Assembly (NCBI RefSeq): GCF_014201505.1
Contig: NZ_JACHEO010000003.1
Span: 62,001-126,000 of the forward strand
Reading direction: 5' to 3'
DNA length: 64,000 bases
Origin: Desulfoprunum benzoelyticum
GTDB lineage: Bacteria > Desulfobacterota > Desulfobulbia > Desulfobulbales > Desulfocapsaceae
Shown here piece by piece: positions 19,510 through 28,752 of the stretch. Made by a program: the position numbers and the translations under genes. Position 1 is the first letter of the stretch; the number at the start of each line of letters is the position of its first letter. The notes under the pieces were generated by a model. It was not told the origin of the DNA, searched no databases, and was given only the letters and a program-made list of their open reading frames with translations.

Positions 19510-20709
19510 TCAGCCCGTGCAGTGGGCGTAGCAGTCGCGGAGCACGCCGCTGAAGATCCGGTGCTGCTCGTCGCCGCCGATCCGCCGGGCCGCAGTCGTC
19601 AGCACCTGCCGCTCCTCGTCGCCGATCTCGGCCAGGCCGCGGTAGAGGGTGCGGGCCAGGGACGCCGGGTCCGGATTCGCCAGCAGGCAATTGCCGGGAT
19701 TGAGCACCTGGGTGTGGGAGGGGATGTCGGTCGCCACCAGCAGCCGGCCGGAGGCGAGATAGGTATAAATCTTGAGGGGGACGTTGTTGCCGGTGCTGCG
19801 GCTCGACACCAGGAGATCGGCCCCGTCCATGAAGATCGGCATCGCCTCGGCCGGATGGGCGCCGCAGAACACCACCTCCTCGGCAATCCCCAGATCCGCG
19901 ACCTTCTGGCGGTAGGCGGCCACCGATCCGGCCTCGCCCTCGCCGCCGCCGACCAGCAGCAGGGCGAAGGGAAAGCGGCCGGCCACCAGGGCCTTCAGTT
20001 CCCTGACGCCCTCCAGCAGCAGATCGATACCCTGGTAGGGGTGGAAATTGCCGGTATAGAGGATGACCTTGCGTGGCACGGCAAAGAATTCCTGCGTAAT
20101 CCGCTGCCGCAGGTCGCCGGTGTCGAGATCGTCGAAGACGAGCGGGCAGTCCGGCAGGGTGGCGGCATAGACACCCGGCGCCAGCTTCGTCCGCAGGATT
20201 TCGGTCATCTCCGGGCCGACGGTGATGATCGCCCGGGCCCGCTGCATCGCCCGTGACTCCATCTTCCTGAACAGCGCCAGCAACGGCGCAAACGGCAGGT
20301 AGTTGCCGTCCTCGATCTGCTGCGACATCCACGAGTGCATGTCGTAGATATAAGGGACATTGTACTTTTTCCCCAGCCAGGCGGCGATGAAGCCAGCCTC
20401 CTCCACCCCGTGAATGACGGCATAGCCGTTGCGCCGCACCATCCGGTGGGCGGCGCAGGCCAGGGGGATGTCGAAGATGACCTTCTGCGGCGACGGCCCG
20501 ATCTTCACCGAGGTCAGCAGCGGCGGCCGCAGGGACCGGTGGATCTCGTATTTTTTCTTTTTCGGATCGACCCCCAGGGGATAGCAGAGCAGGTCGACCC
20601 GGTAGCCGAGTTCGGCCAGGGCGTTGACCGTGGCCAGGGCCCGGAAGGAGCTGCCGCGCGAGAGAAGGAAGGGTTGCGGCAGGATGTAGAGAATCTTGTG
20701 TGCGGTCAT
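19510..20709 (-). CDS. Glycosyltransferase family 4 (GT-B fold)
   Basis: The 399-residue protein has the GT4 plan. The acceptor domain starts ILYILPQPFLLSRGSSFRA and includes LAELGYRVDLLCYPLG. The donor domain has VILYTGNFHPYQGIDLLLEG, then LLVGGGEGEAGSVAAY, and the nucleotide-sugar region SRSTGNNVPLKIYTYLASG, equivalent to the E-x7-E region of GT4. It likely adds a sugar to a lipid-linked or surface glycan. It starts 15 bases after the pyruvyltransferase stop, so the two form an operon. Confidence 0.88.
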   Translation of the reverse strand: MTAHKILYILPQPFLLSRGSSFRALATVNALAELGYRVDLLCYPLGVDPKKKKYEIHRSLRPPLLTSVKIGPSPQKVIFDIPLACAAHRMVRRNGYAVIHGVEEAGFIAAWLGKKYNVPYIYDMHSWMSQQIEDGNYLPFAPLLALFRKMESRAMQRARAIITVGPEMTEILRTKLAPGVYAATLPDCPLVFDDLDTGDLRQRITQEFFAVPRKVILYTGNFHPYQGIDLLLEGVRELKALVAGRFPFALLLVGGGEGEAGSVAAYRQKVADLGIAEEVVFCGAHPAEAMPIFMDGADLLVSSRSTGNNVPLKIYTYLASGRLLVATDIPSHTQVLNPGNCLLANPDPASLARTLYRGLAEIGDEERQVLTTAARRIGGDEQHRIFSGVLRDCYAHCTG

Positions 20710-20724
20710 CGCCCCGGTCTTTCC

Positions 20725-21909
20725 TCAACGTCCGGCATCGAGTTCGGCGACGCAGTCGGCGGCGATCATCGCCTTCTGCTGCAGCTGCGGGATCCGCTCG
20801 GCCAGGATATCCCGCGTTGCCTGCCGCCTCTCCCAGTTGGCGAGGAGAAAACGGTGAATCCGCTCGCTGCTGAACTGCTGGAAATCGGTGCAGGAATCGG
20901 CGATCCCCAGCTGATCGAAGTAGTGCTGGACCTTCGGCTGGTAGGCCAGGCCGGCAATCGGCGTCCCTGACGACGAGGCCAGGATCATCGCATGCAGCCG
21001 CATCGCGAACAGCATCGACACCTTCGACAGCACCCCCTTGATCTGGTAGTGGTCATACTGGCGGTTGTCGATCGCCGCCACCGGCTGGCTGACCTGCAGG
21101 CGCTTGCGCAGTTCGGCGGTCAGTTCGATATCGCCGTGGTAGGTGCTGACGAGCAGCAGCGGCGCCGCCACCGTCCGGCACAGCTGGTTGATGGCGGTCG
21201 CGATCAGGTCGAGAAAGCCGCCGACATCGAGCTTCACCCCGCTCTGCTCCGACCAGGTGTTGAGGTACTTGTTGATGTTGATCGCCAGGATCTCCTGGTT
21301 GGGATTGAGGCCGATGGTACGGTAGATCGAGTCGATCTCCCCGTCGCTGATCCCGGGGGCGTTGAGGGCGGCGTCGGCGGTGACGAGGAAGCGGCTGTCC
21401 GGCACCCCGATCCGCCGCAGGACCTCGGCCGAGCCCTCCTCCCGCACGGTGATGAAATCGCAGCTGTCGCAGACCTTTTTCAGCATCTTCGCCCCGAGGT
21501 CGGTGGTGATCGGCCCGACCCCGCAGTTGTAGAGACCGACCCTTCGTCCCGCCTTCTTCGCCGCCGGCAGCAGAAAATAGAGCGACGACAGGAAGTTGAA
21601 CATCGGGTTGAAGAGCGAACGATCGAAGAGCACGGCATCGAAGACCAGGGACAGGTCGCTGGTGGTGACGGCGCGGTAGGTCGGCCACCCCAGCAGCTTC
21701 AGCGAGCCGGTCCAGGGCATGACGTTGACCGCCTCGACCCGGTTGTGGCGGTAGGTCTGTTCGACAAAACGGGGAAAGAGGGTCGGGACCCGGTAGAGGA
21801 GCCGGCACTTCAGGCGCAGGTCGATGGCCTCCATTATGCCGGAGATCAAGGCGGCATCGCCGGCGTTGCGGCCGGCGGCGGAACCGAGCAGACAGACGGA
21901 ATTGATCAT
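20725..21909 (-). CDS. Polysaccharide pyruvyl transferase family protein
   Basis: A 394-residue member of the CsaB/WcaK-like family that transfers pyruvate ketals from PEP to sugars. The N-terminal glycine-rich segment (LLGSAAGRNAGDAALISG) and the mid-protein segments YNCGVGPITTDLGAKML and TADAALNAP are typical; SKVSMLFAMRLHAMILA carries the conserved RLH near the C-terminal active site. A GAGGT ribosome-binding site precedes the ATG. With the following glycosyltransferase it makes a two-gene surface-glycan operon. The acceptor is unknown. Confidence 0.85.
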   Translation of the reverse strand: MINSVCLLGSAAGRNAGDAALISGIMEAIDLRLKCRLLYRVPTLFPRFVEQTYRHNRVEAVNVMPWTGSLKLLGWPTYRAVTTSDLSLVFDAVLFDRSLFNPMFNFLSSLYFLLPAAKKAGRRVGLYNCGVGPITTDLGAKMLKKVCDSCDFITVREEGSAEVLRRIGVPDSRFLVTADAALNAPGISDGEIDSIYRTIGLNPNQEILAININKYLNTWSEQSGVKLDVGGFLDLIATAINQLCRTVAAPLLLVSTYHGDIELTAELRKRLQVSQPVAAIDNRQYDHYQIKGVLSKVSMLFAMRLHAMILASSSGTPIAGLAYQPKVQHYFDQLGIADSCTDFQQFSSERIHRFLLANWERRQATRDILAERIPQLQQKAMIAADCVAELDAGR

Positions 21910-22085
21910 GATGGTGTACCTCGTCGGCCGGAAACGGGCGAAGGAGACACTCCTTCGGCCTGTTTCCCGGTCAATTTATTAAAAATACGTCGATTCCAGC
22001 ATTCCTTCGCTGTGCCGAAGGCATGCAAGTCTAAATCATTCGGCCGCAGATGACAATCTCTCAATGGCCGAAACGCCTTCCACCC

Positions 22086-23063
22086 TCACCCCTCCCGGCT
22101 GTGCCAGTTCCAGGCGTCGGCGACGATGGTCGCGATCGCCGACCGCTGCGGCACCCAGCCGAGGACCTCCCGGGCCCGGCCATTGGCCGAGACCAGGCGG
22201 GGCGGGTCGCCGGGACGCCGGGCCCCCCGCAGCACCGGAACTTCCCGCCCGGCAATTGCGGCCACCGTCTCGATCACCTCTTGGACCGAAGAGCCGCGGC
22301 CGGTGCCGAGGTTGCAGACGACACTGGCCCGTTCCCGACGCAGGTGGGTCAGGGCGCGGACATGGGCGTCGGCGAGATCGGTGACGTGGATGTAATCGCG
22401 GATCGCGGTGCCGTCCGGGGTCGGGTAGTCGCTGCCGAAGATCGTCAGCGGGCCGGCCTGCCCCAGCGCCGCCCTGATCGCCAGCGGCACCAGATGGGTC
22501 TCGGGGTCGTGGCGCTCGCCGATTGCCCCGTCCGGATCGGCGCCGGCGGCGTTGAAGTAGCGGAGGATGCCATGCCGGATGCCGTAGGCGGCCTGGTAAT
22601 CCCTGAGGATCGTCTCGACCATCAGCTTGCCGCGACCGTAGGGATTGATCGGCTCCTGTCGCGTCTCCTCGCCGATCAGGTCGGCGTCGGGCATGCCGTA
22701 GGTGGCGCAGGTGCTGGAGAAGATGATGTCGCTGCAGCCGCCCCGGCGCATCGCCTCGAGCAGGCTGATGGTCCCGGCGACGTTGTTGCGGTAGTATTTG
22801 CCGGGATCCTGAACCGACTCGCCGACATAGGCGAAGGCGGCGAAATGGATGACGGCGGCAAACCGGTGTTCGGCAAACAGCGCATCGAGAAGGCGGCCGT
22901 CGGCGATGTCGCCCTGAACGAAGGGACCCCACTGCACGAACTCGCGATGGCCGTAAACCAGATTGTCGAGGCTGACCGGCACCAGCCCGTTGCTCGCCAG
23001 TTCCTTGCAGGTATGGCTCCCGATATACCCGGCGCCGCCGGTGACCAGTACGTTCTCCACCAC
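22086..23063 (-). CDS. galE: UDP-glucose 4-epimerase
   Basis: GalE interconverts UDP-glucose and UDP-galactose, using bound NAD. I start at the GTG at 23063 because GGAGGGGGAG lies about seven bases upstream and the Rossmann motif follows at once (VENVLVTGGAGYIGSH); a longer in-frame ATG exists at 23108. The 325-residue length fits the family. FSSTCATYG supplies the catalytic Ser/Thr, and NPYGRGKLMVE is the YxxxK site. Later RYFNAAGADPDG and RDYIHVTDLADAHVRAL are GalE hallmarks. It supplies sugar for the neighbouring glycan genes. Confidence 0.95.
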   Translation of the reverse strand: MVENVLVTGGAGYIGSHTCKELASNGLVPVSLDNLVYGHREFVQWGPFVQGDIADGRLLDALFAEHRFAAVIHFAAFAYVGESVQDPGKYYRNNVAGTISLLEAMRRGGCSDIIFSSTCATYGMPDADLIGEETRQEPINPYGRGKLMVETILRDYQAAYGIRHGILRYFNAAGADPDGAIGERHDPETHLVPLAIRAALGQAGPLTIFGSDYPTPDGTAIRDYIHVTDLADAHVRALTHLRRERASVVCNLGTGRGSSVQEVIETVAAIAGREVPVLRGARRPGDPPRLVSANGRAREVLGWVPQRSAIATIVADAWNWHSREG

Positions 23064-23375
23064 GATCTTCTCCCCCTCCGGCGCCTGGTTCCTGGCGCTG
23101 ACTGTCATCCGGACCGGGACGTCTTCCCCCGGCCCCCGTTGCCCTCTGGAAAAATGCGGCCATCCTAGCGCAGCGGCGGTCCGAGGGCAACAGGTTTTCG
23201 CGATTCCTGCCGCCCGCACTCCCCTGCCCGCCCCCAGGACCAGCCGGGAAAAGCCTTGACAGGAGCCATGCCATTGGCTATGAGATTCACCACCGCGTCC
23301 CACCCCGGCACAGGTTCCGGCAGGATCGACCACCGCAGCCCGGCCGATCCGACTTCACTCTATCCCGAACATCGC

Positions 23376-24194
23376 ATGCCCCCGATTTCGCCCCCACTCG
23401 GCACCATCGTCGCCGTTGACAGCCATGTCCACTTCCATGACCTGAGCGACCCCGCCGCCCTGCTCGATTCAGCCCTTGCGGCCTTGCGCCGCAACCTCGG
23501 CGACAAGCCCCTGACCGCCGCCCTGCTGTTGACCGAGCCGGCCGCCCGACCGACCTTTGCGACCCTCAAGGAGTTCACGGCGAAACCGCTGCCGACTATG
23601 ACAGCTGCCGCCTGGCGGCTCGAGGCGACCGAAGAGGCCATCTCGCTGCAGGCCCGCAACCGCAGCGGCGACACGATCCACCTCATCGCCGGTCAACAGA
23701 TCGTCACCGCCGAGAACCTCGAGGTCCTGGCGCTCTGCGCCCTGCCCGAGATCGCCGACGGGATCGATCTCCAGGCGACGGTACGACGGGTGCGGCAGGT
23801 CGGCGGCCTGCCGCTGCTGCCCTGGGGCGTCGGCAAATGGCTGGGCCGGCGAGGCAGGGTCATCAGCGATTTTCTCGCCGGCAGTCAAGAAGGCCCGATC
23901 CTGGTCGGCGACAACGGCGGCCGCCCGGCGTTCTGGTCCTTCGTGCCGCAGTTCCGGCAGGCCACGGCCGGGGGGATCAGGATCCTCCGCGGTTCCGACC
24001 CGCTGCGCTGCAGTTTCAAGCGGCGGGGTCCCGGCAGTTTCGGCAGCCTCATCGACGGCCCCTTCGATCCGGCCCGGCCCGGCCACTCCCTGGCTCAAAC
24101 CCTGCCGGCCGCCGCTACCCGGTTCCAACCCTTCGGCAGCCTCGAATCCCCCTGGCATTTCTGCCGGGACCAGATCGCCCTGCGGCTCAGCTGA
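23376..24194 (+). CDS. Unknown protein with DSHVHFH metal-like motif
   Basis: The 272-residue product begins MPPISPPLGT followed by VAVDSHVHFHDLSD. That HxHxH-like start is seen in PHP and amidohydrolase phosphoesterases, but the later ligands of those families are not obvious, so I do not name it. Other features are LIAGQQIVTAENLEVLALC, PLLPWGVGKWLGRRG and GIRILRGSDPLR, which give it a recognisable core. There is no signal peptide and no membrane segment. It stands 28 bases before the GlpD-like gene on the same strand, so the two are probably expressed together. Confidence 0.7.
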   Translation: MPPISPPLGTIVAVDSHVHFHDLSDPAALLDSALAALRRNLGDKPLTAALLLTEPAARPTFATLKEFTAKPLPTMTAAAWRLEATEEAISLQARNRSGDTIHLIAGQQIVTAENLEVLALCALPEIADGIDLQATVRRVRQVGGLPLLPWGVGKWLGRRGRVISDFLAGSQEGPILVGDNGGRPAFWSFVPQFRQATAGGIRILRGSDPLRCSFKRRGPGSFGSLIDGPFDPARPGHSLAQTLPAAATRFQPFGSLESPWHFCRDQIALRLS

Positions 24195-24222
24195 GCCTTA
24201 ACCACTTCATCCACCCCTGATC

Positions 24223-25899
24223 ATGAAACGAGACCTCTCTCTCCTCCGCGACCACCAATTCGACGCCGTCGTCGTCGGCGGCGGCATCCATGGCGCCACC
24301 GTCTTCCGCCAGCTCGCCGCCGCCGGCCTCAAGATCGCCCTTATCGAAAGAAACGATTTCGGCAGCGGCACCTCGGCCAACAGCCTGAAGATACTGCATA
24401 GCGGCCTGCGCTACCTGCAGCACCTGAACTTCCACCGCATCCGCGAATCGATCCGTTCGCGCAAGCTCTTCATGGCGATGGCTCCGCACCTGATCAAGCC
24501 GATGCCCTGCATCATGCCGACCTACGGCCTCGGCCTTCAAGGCCGGCCGGTGATGGCGATCGCCCTCACCCTCTTCGATCTCGTCGGCTGCGACCGCAAC
24601 CAGGGCGCCCCGCCGGCCAACCGGGCCGGGCGCGGCCGGATCCTGTCACGGCGGGAGTGCCTGGCGATCGGTCCGGGGATCAAGGCCGAGGGCTTGACCG
24701 GCGCCGCCCTGTGGTACGACGACATGATCGTCAACACCGAGCGGATGACCCTGGCCTTCATCAAGGCGGCGATGCGCCACGATGCCGTCTGCGCCAACTA
24801 CCTCCAGGCCGACCGGATCATCATCGCCGACCGGGAGGTCAGGGGGGTGGAGGTCAGCGACCGGCTCGGCAACACCGCCTTCGCCATCAACGCTCCGCTC
24901 GTCATCAACGCCGCCGGGCCCTGGCTGGGCGAGATCCAGCGCCGGTCCCGGCAATTGCCGACGACCGAGGACCTGGCCAAGGCGGTCAACATCGTCGTCG
25001 ACCGCGCCCTCTTCCCCGGCTACGGGGTGGGACTCGCCGGCTCCACCGACTATGTCGACCGCGACGCCGCCTTCAAACGCGGCAAACGGCTGTACTTCTT
25101 CGCTCCCTGGCAGAACCGGACGATCATCGGCACCACCTACAAGTACACCGCCGGGCAGGACACGGCGACAATCGTCACCGACGAGGACATCGTCGAAATC
25201 CTGAGGGAGGTCAACACCATCTACCCGATGGCCCGACTGACCATGGAAGATGTGATCTTCAGCCACGCCGGGCTGGTCCCCGCCTACCGGCCCACCGGCA
25301 GCGTGCGCCACAGCGCCGCCCCGCAGATGGTCAAGCACTCGAAGATCATCGACCATACGCGCCAGGATGGCATCAAGGGCCTGCTGACGATCGAGGGGGT
25401 GAAGTACACCACCGCTCCGGCCATTGCCAGGGAGGTCGAACAGCTGCTGGCGGCCGGCGGAAGCGCCGACGGAACCGCCGCTGTCGGCCCCCGGCCCCAT
25501 GGTTTCGCCGACCGGAGACTGGTCGAAGCATATGGCCGGCGCTTTCGTCACATCGAACAGGTCTATGGTCCGGACTGTGTCGAGATCTTCCGGATCATCG
25601 CCGCTGATGAACGGTCGGCCTGTTACCTGCGGCTCGACCCGCCGCTGCTGGCGGCCGAGGTGATAAACGCCGTCCGCGAGGAAATGGCCGTCAAGCTGAG
25701 CGATGTCGTCCTGCGGCGGACCGACAGCGGCACCACCGGTTGTCCGGACCGTCACGATCTGCGGGCAATCGCCGGGGTCATGGCCGGCGAACTGGGATGG
25801 GATGAGCCACGGATCGAGCGGGAGATCGCCGAGGTGCTGGCCCATTACGCCGGCAACCTCGGTCTCAAGAGAAGGGAAGAAAACAGGGAGAGCCGCTGA
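24223..25899 (+). CDS. FAD-dependent glycerol-3-phosphate dehydrogenase family protein
   Basis: The 558-residue protein has the GlpD/GlpA plan. The FAD site is VVVGGGIHGATVFRQLAAAG followed by an acidic end (ERNDF). FGSGTSANSLKILHSGLRYL is the conserved substrate/flavin loop. The middle contains LVINAAGPWLGEIQRRS and FFAPWQNRTIIGTTY. A C-terminal helical domain (from about residue 430) matches the DAO_C region of these enzymes. Classical members pass electrons from glycerol-3-phosphate to quinone. Its neighbours are an unknown metal-type protein and surface-sugar genes rather than glpF or glpK, so the true substrate may differ. Confidence 0.85.
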   Translation: MKRDLSLLRDHQFDAVVVGGGIHGATVFRQLAAAGLKIALIERNDFGSGTSANSLKILHSGLRYLQHLNFHRIRESIRSRKLFMAMAPHLIKPMPCIMPTYGLGLQGRPVMAIALTLFDLVGCDRNQGAPPANRAGRGRILSRRECLAIGPGIKAEGLTGAALWYDDMIVNTERMTLAFIKAAMRHDAVCANYLQADRIIIADREVRGVEVSDRLGNTAFAINAPLVINAAGPWLGEIQRRSRQLPTTEDLAKAVNIVVDRALFPGYGVGLAGSTDYVDRDAAFKRGKRLYFFAPWQNRTIIGTTYKYTAGQDTATIVTDEDIVEILREVNTIYPMARLTMEDVIFSHAGLVPAYRPTGSVRHSAAPQMVKHSKIIDHTRQDGIKGLLTIEGVKYTTAPAIAREVEQLLAAGGSADGTAAVGPRPHGFADRRLVEAYGRRFRHIEQVYGPDCVEIFRIIAADERSACYLRLDPPLLAAEVINAVREEMAVKLSDVVLRRTDSGTTGCPDRHDLRAIAGVMAGELGWDEPRIEREIAEVLAHYAGNLGLKRREENRESR

Positions 25900-25903
25900 A
25901 CGG

Positions 25904-25930
25904 CTGCCGGCCCCCGCCTCCGGCGGGCAG
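25904..25930. terminator. Probable bidirectional terminator between the GlpD-like gene and usp
   Basis: A GC-rich inverted repeat with CCCGCC/GGCGGG arms inside CTG/CAG lies between two convergent genes, five bases after the first stop. There is no strong T-run, so strength is uncertain. Confidence 0.45.
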
Positions 25931-25958
25931 GCCCGATTGGATCATCCGCCGGGAATGA

Positions 25959-26351
25959 TCAGCGGATCGAGACCACCGGGCAGTCGGCCTTGAGGATGAC
26001 ATACTGGGCGGTCGAACCGAAGATCAGCTTGCCGACCTTCGACCGGCTCTTGACGGCGAGAATGATTTCGTCGCACCCGTTCTCTCGCGCGTACTGGACG
26101 AGATCCTCGCCGGGGGTGCTGCCGCGGATCAGCAGATGGGTCTCGTTCTTCACCCCCTGTTCGTCAAGGAACTGTCCGGCCTTGACGAGATTCTCCTCGG
26201 CCTCCCTGATCTTTTCTTCCTCCGTCATCCCCCCTCCGAACATCGAAGTGACGACATGGACCTCGTCGTCGCCGGTCCGGGCCCGCTTGGCCGCCTCTTT
26301 CAGCAGGTCCTTTCCGACATTCACTCCCCGATAGCCGACAAGAATTTTCAT
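25959..26351 (-). CDS. Universal stress protein (UspA family)
   Basis: A 130-residue single Usp domain. It begins MKILVGYRGVNVGKDLL and ends IFGSTAQYVILKADCPVVSIR, both typical. The nucleotide-binding G-2x-G-9x-G-S/T motif is altered: the segment reads KSRSKVGKLIFGST, so the first Gly is missing and ATP binding is doubtful. AMP or other ligand binding, or a role by dimerisation, remains possible. A possible promoter lies about 60 bases upstream. The ribosome-binding site GGAGGGAGG is strong. Confidence 0.88.
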   Translation of the reverse strand: MKILVGYRGVNVGKDLLKEAAKRARTGDDEVHVVTSMFGGGMTEEEKIREAEENLVKAGQFLDEQGVKNETHLLIRGSTPGEDLVQYARENGCDEIILAVKSRSKVGKLIFGSTAQYVILKADCPVVSIR

Positions 26352-26409
26352 GTAGTGTTCCTCCCTCCCAGGTTGTTGATAAGCAGCAGGTAGATAGCGA
26401 TACTACACG

Positions 26410-26439
26410 ACAATACCTGCGCCGATGCCTGCCTGTCAA
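26410..26439 (-). promoter_or_regulatory. Putative sigma-70 promoter of usp
   Basis: On the minus strand TTGACA (26439-26434) and TATTGT (26415-26410) are 18 bases apart, about 60 bases before the usp start. The -35 is a perfect match and the -10 matches four of six. Confidence 0.45.
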
Positions 26440-26517
26440 GGACAAGACACCGCTGCCCCTTCGCCGTTCCTCCCGGCGGATGGCAACGGAACAGGGGCGG
26501 CCCGGATGCAATGGTAC

Positions 26518-26547
26518 TTGACCTGGGCTATGGCGGAGACATACAAT
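26518..26547 (+). promoter_or_regulatory. Putative sigma-70 promoter of eno
   Basis: TTGACC (26518-26523) and TACAAT (26542-26547) are separated by 18 bases, about 70 bases before the eno start codon. Both boxes match five of six consensus bases. Confidence 0.5.
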
Positions 26548-26615
26548 GATTCAGACTTCTTCGGCAGGCCGCACGGCACTGCAGCCCCACCCGCTGCACC
26601 ATGGAGGAAAAGCTC

Positions 26616-27890
26616 ATGACAGGAAAGATCACGGCAGTCAAGGCGATGGAAATACTCGATTCCCGCGGCAACCCGACGGTGCGGGTCTTTGTCGCCCTGA
26701 ACGACGGGACGACCGTGTCGGCCTCCGTACCTTCCGGGGCCAGCACCGGCGAGAATGAGGCCATCGAGCTGCGCGACGGCGACGCCGGACGTTATCTCGG
26801 CAAGGGGGTGCTGAAGGCGGTGGCCAACGTCAACGCGGTCATCGCCCCCCGGCTGATCGGGATGGCCGCCGGCGACCAGGCCACCATCGACGAACTGATG
26901 ATCGACCTCGACGGCACCCCCAACAAGTCGACCCTCGGCGCCAACGCCATCCTCGGCGTGTCGATGGCGGTCGCCCGGGCCGCCGCGACCTCGCTCGGCC
27001 TGCCCCTTTACCGCTACCTCGGCGGCACCGCCTGCCGCCGCATCCCGGTGCCGGCGATGAACATCATCAACGGCGGGGCCCATGCCGACAACAGCGTCGA
27101 CATCCAGGAATTCATGGCCGTGCCGTTCGGGGCGCCGTCGTTTGGCGAAGGCCTGCGCTCCATCGCCGAGACCTTCCACACCCTGAAGAAGATCCTCAAG
27201 TCCCGCGGCCTGGCGACCGGCGTCGGCGACGAGGGCGGTTACGCCCCCAATCTGGCGAGCAACGAAGAGGCGATCGAGACCATCATCGAGGCCATCGAAC
27301 AGGCCGGCTACCGCCCCGGGGTCGATATCGGCATCTCGCTCGACAGCGCCGCCAGCTCGTTCTCCCCCGACCTCGGCACGACCTACGAACTGAGCCGTTC
27401 CGGCGGCGGGCGGCTGTCGTCATCCGACATGATCGCCCTCGGCGAACGCTGGGTGGACAAGTACCCGATCCTGACCTGGGAGGATCCGCTGGCCGAAAAC
27501 GACTGGGAGGGCTTCCGCCGTTTCACCGAAAGACTCGGCCACCGCATCGACGTCGTCGGTGACGATATCTTTGTCACCAACACCCGCTATATCGAGCGCG
27601 GCATCCAGGAGAAGACCGCCAACTCGGTACTGATCAAGCTCAACCAGATCGGCACCGTCACCGAGAGTATCGATGCGGTGCGGATGTGCCGCGATGCCGG
27701 TTGGCGCTATTTCATCTCCCATCGTTCGGGCGAGACCGAGGATACCTTCCTCGCCGACTTCGCGGTGGCGATGGACGGCGGCCAGATCAAGACCGGTTCG
27801 GCCAGCCGCAGCGAGCGCATCGCCAAATACAACCGGCTGCTCGAGATCGAGCAGGAACTGGGCGCGACGGCGCTGTACTACTGGAAATAA
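26616..27890 (+). CDS. eno: Enolase
   Basis: Enolase converts 2-phosphoglycerate to phosphoenolpyruvate. I choose the ATG at 26616 ([19 protein letters not shown]) because GGAGG lies eight bases before it; an ATG five codons earlier has no such site. The 424-residue length is typical. Key parts are [15 protein letters not shown] (mobile loop), [31 protein letters not shown] (catalytic Glu), [32 protein letters not shown] (catalytic Lys) and [10 protein letters not shown]. It stands alone with its own promoter. Confidence 0.97.
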   Translation: MTGKITAVKAMEILDSRGNPTVRVFVALNDGTTVSASVPSGASTGENEAIELRDGDAGRYLGKGVLKAVANVNAVIAPRLIGMAAGDQATIDELMIDLDGTPNKSTLGANAILGVSMAVARAAATSLGLPLYRYLGGTACRRIPVPAMNIINGGAHADNSVDIQEFMAVPFGAPSFGEGLRSIAETFHTLKKILKSRGLATGVGDEGGYAPNLASNEEAIETIIEAIEQAGYRPGVDIGISLDSAASSFSPDLGTTYELSRSGGGRLSSSDMIALGERWVDKYPILTWEDPLAENDWEGFRRFTERLGHRIDVVGDDIFVTNTRYIERGIQEKTANSVLIKLNQIGTVTESIDAVRMCRDAGWRYFISHRSGETEDTFLADFAVAMDGGQIKTGSASRSERIAKYNRLLEIEQELGATALYYWK

Positions 27891-28179
27891 GGGTCAGCGC
27901 CGTCGTCCCGCCTCTCTGAAGATCGCGGCGGCCATGGCCGTTGGATGCAGACCAACCGGGGAAAAGGCGGGGCGAGGGGCGTCGCCGGTCGATTTATCGG
28001 CTGCACCGAATCGCCGGGTGCAACGGTGAAATGAAGATCGGTCGCATTGACTTCCCCGGGCCGAAGCACAACCAGTAAACGTATATGACAGCGCATCGCC
28101 GAGGCCTGGGCGCGGGAACACCCGTTGAAACCGGAGCTAAGGCGAAGCAGGCGAGTATTCAGAGCCAAAAGGAGAGAAT

Positions 28180-28368
28180 ATGGCCCCACCAGAACAGCTC
28201 AAGGAAAAACCGGATCCCAAGCGGGTCGCCGTGCTGCGCTCCCTGCCGCTTGCAGTCAAGGAGAAGATCACCGGCGAGGAGGCGGCCGCCTTCATGTACA
28301 ACCGGCCGCTGCCCGATTCGCTGCTGGAGAAGCTGAAAGATTACGTCGTTCTCGACCAGGAAGAATAA
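28180..28368 (+). CDS. Small conserved-looking protein, unknown (62 residues)
   Basis: The ATG at 28180 follows AAAGGAGAGAAT, a strong ribosome-binding site. The product (MAPPEQLKEKPDPKR, then VAVLRSLPLAVKEKITGEE, ending VVLDQEE) is charged and helical with no signal or membrane part. I know no family. It is followed after 62 bases by a small zinc-knuckle gene on the same strand. About 290 bases before it, after eno, hold no recognised feature. Confidence 0.6.
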   Translation: MAPPEQLKEKPDPKRVAVLRSLPLAVKEKITGEEAAAFMYNRPLPDSLLEKLKDYVVLDQEE

Positions 28369-28430
28369 CCACGACAGGCCGGATGACCCGGTCATCGTGC
28401 CCATCATTCTCTTACCAGAAGGAGTTCGCC

Positions 28431-28631
28431 ATGTCAGAGACAAACAGACGGCCCTGCCCCACCTGTCAGGGAAAGAAGATCATCGAAGGAGTCTGCGAGG
28501 CCAGCTCGGAATGGAGGGGCACCAGCGAAGACGAAAAGAATGACACCCAGTGCACCCCGGACCAGGAATGCCCGACCTGCCACGGCAAGGGGTATGTGGA
28601 GGTCGACGGGAGCGGCCCGGGCAGAAAATGA
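28431..28631 (+). CDS. Small DnaJ-type zinc-knuckle protein (66 residues)
   Basis: This short gene has a good ribosome-binding site (AGAAGGAG) and codes for a protein with two CxxCxGxG-like knuckles: PCPTCQGKKIIEGVC near the start and ECPTCHGKGYVEVDG near the end. These match the zinc-binding repeats of DnaJ and related redox or chaperone proteins. The stretch between is polar and acidic. Zinc binding is likely; the partner is unknown. Confidence 0.75.
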   Translation: MSETNRRPCPTCQGKKIIEGVCEASSEWRGTSEDEKNDTQCTPDQECPTCHGKGYVEVDGSGPGRK

Positions 28632-28752
28632 GCTGCCACGGCAAAGGCAGCGAAGGCGCCGCGTCCACCCATCTTCAGCCCTCCATCGCCTCTCCCCGCG
28701 GCAGGTCCTGCGGCGGCGGGGAAAGGGCGAATCCGCCTCCGGGAGATACCGC

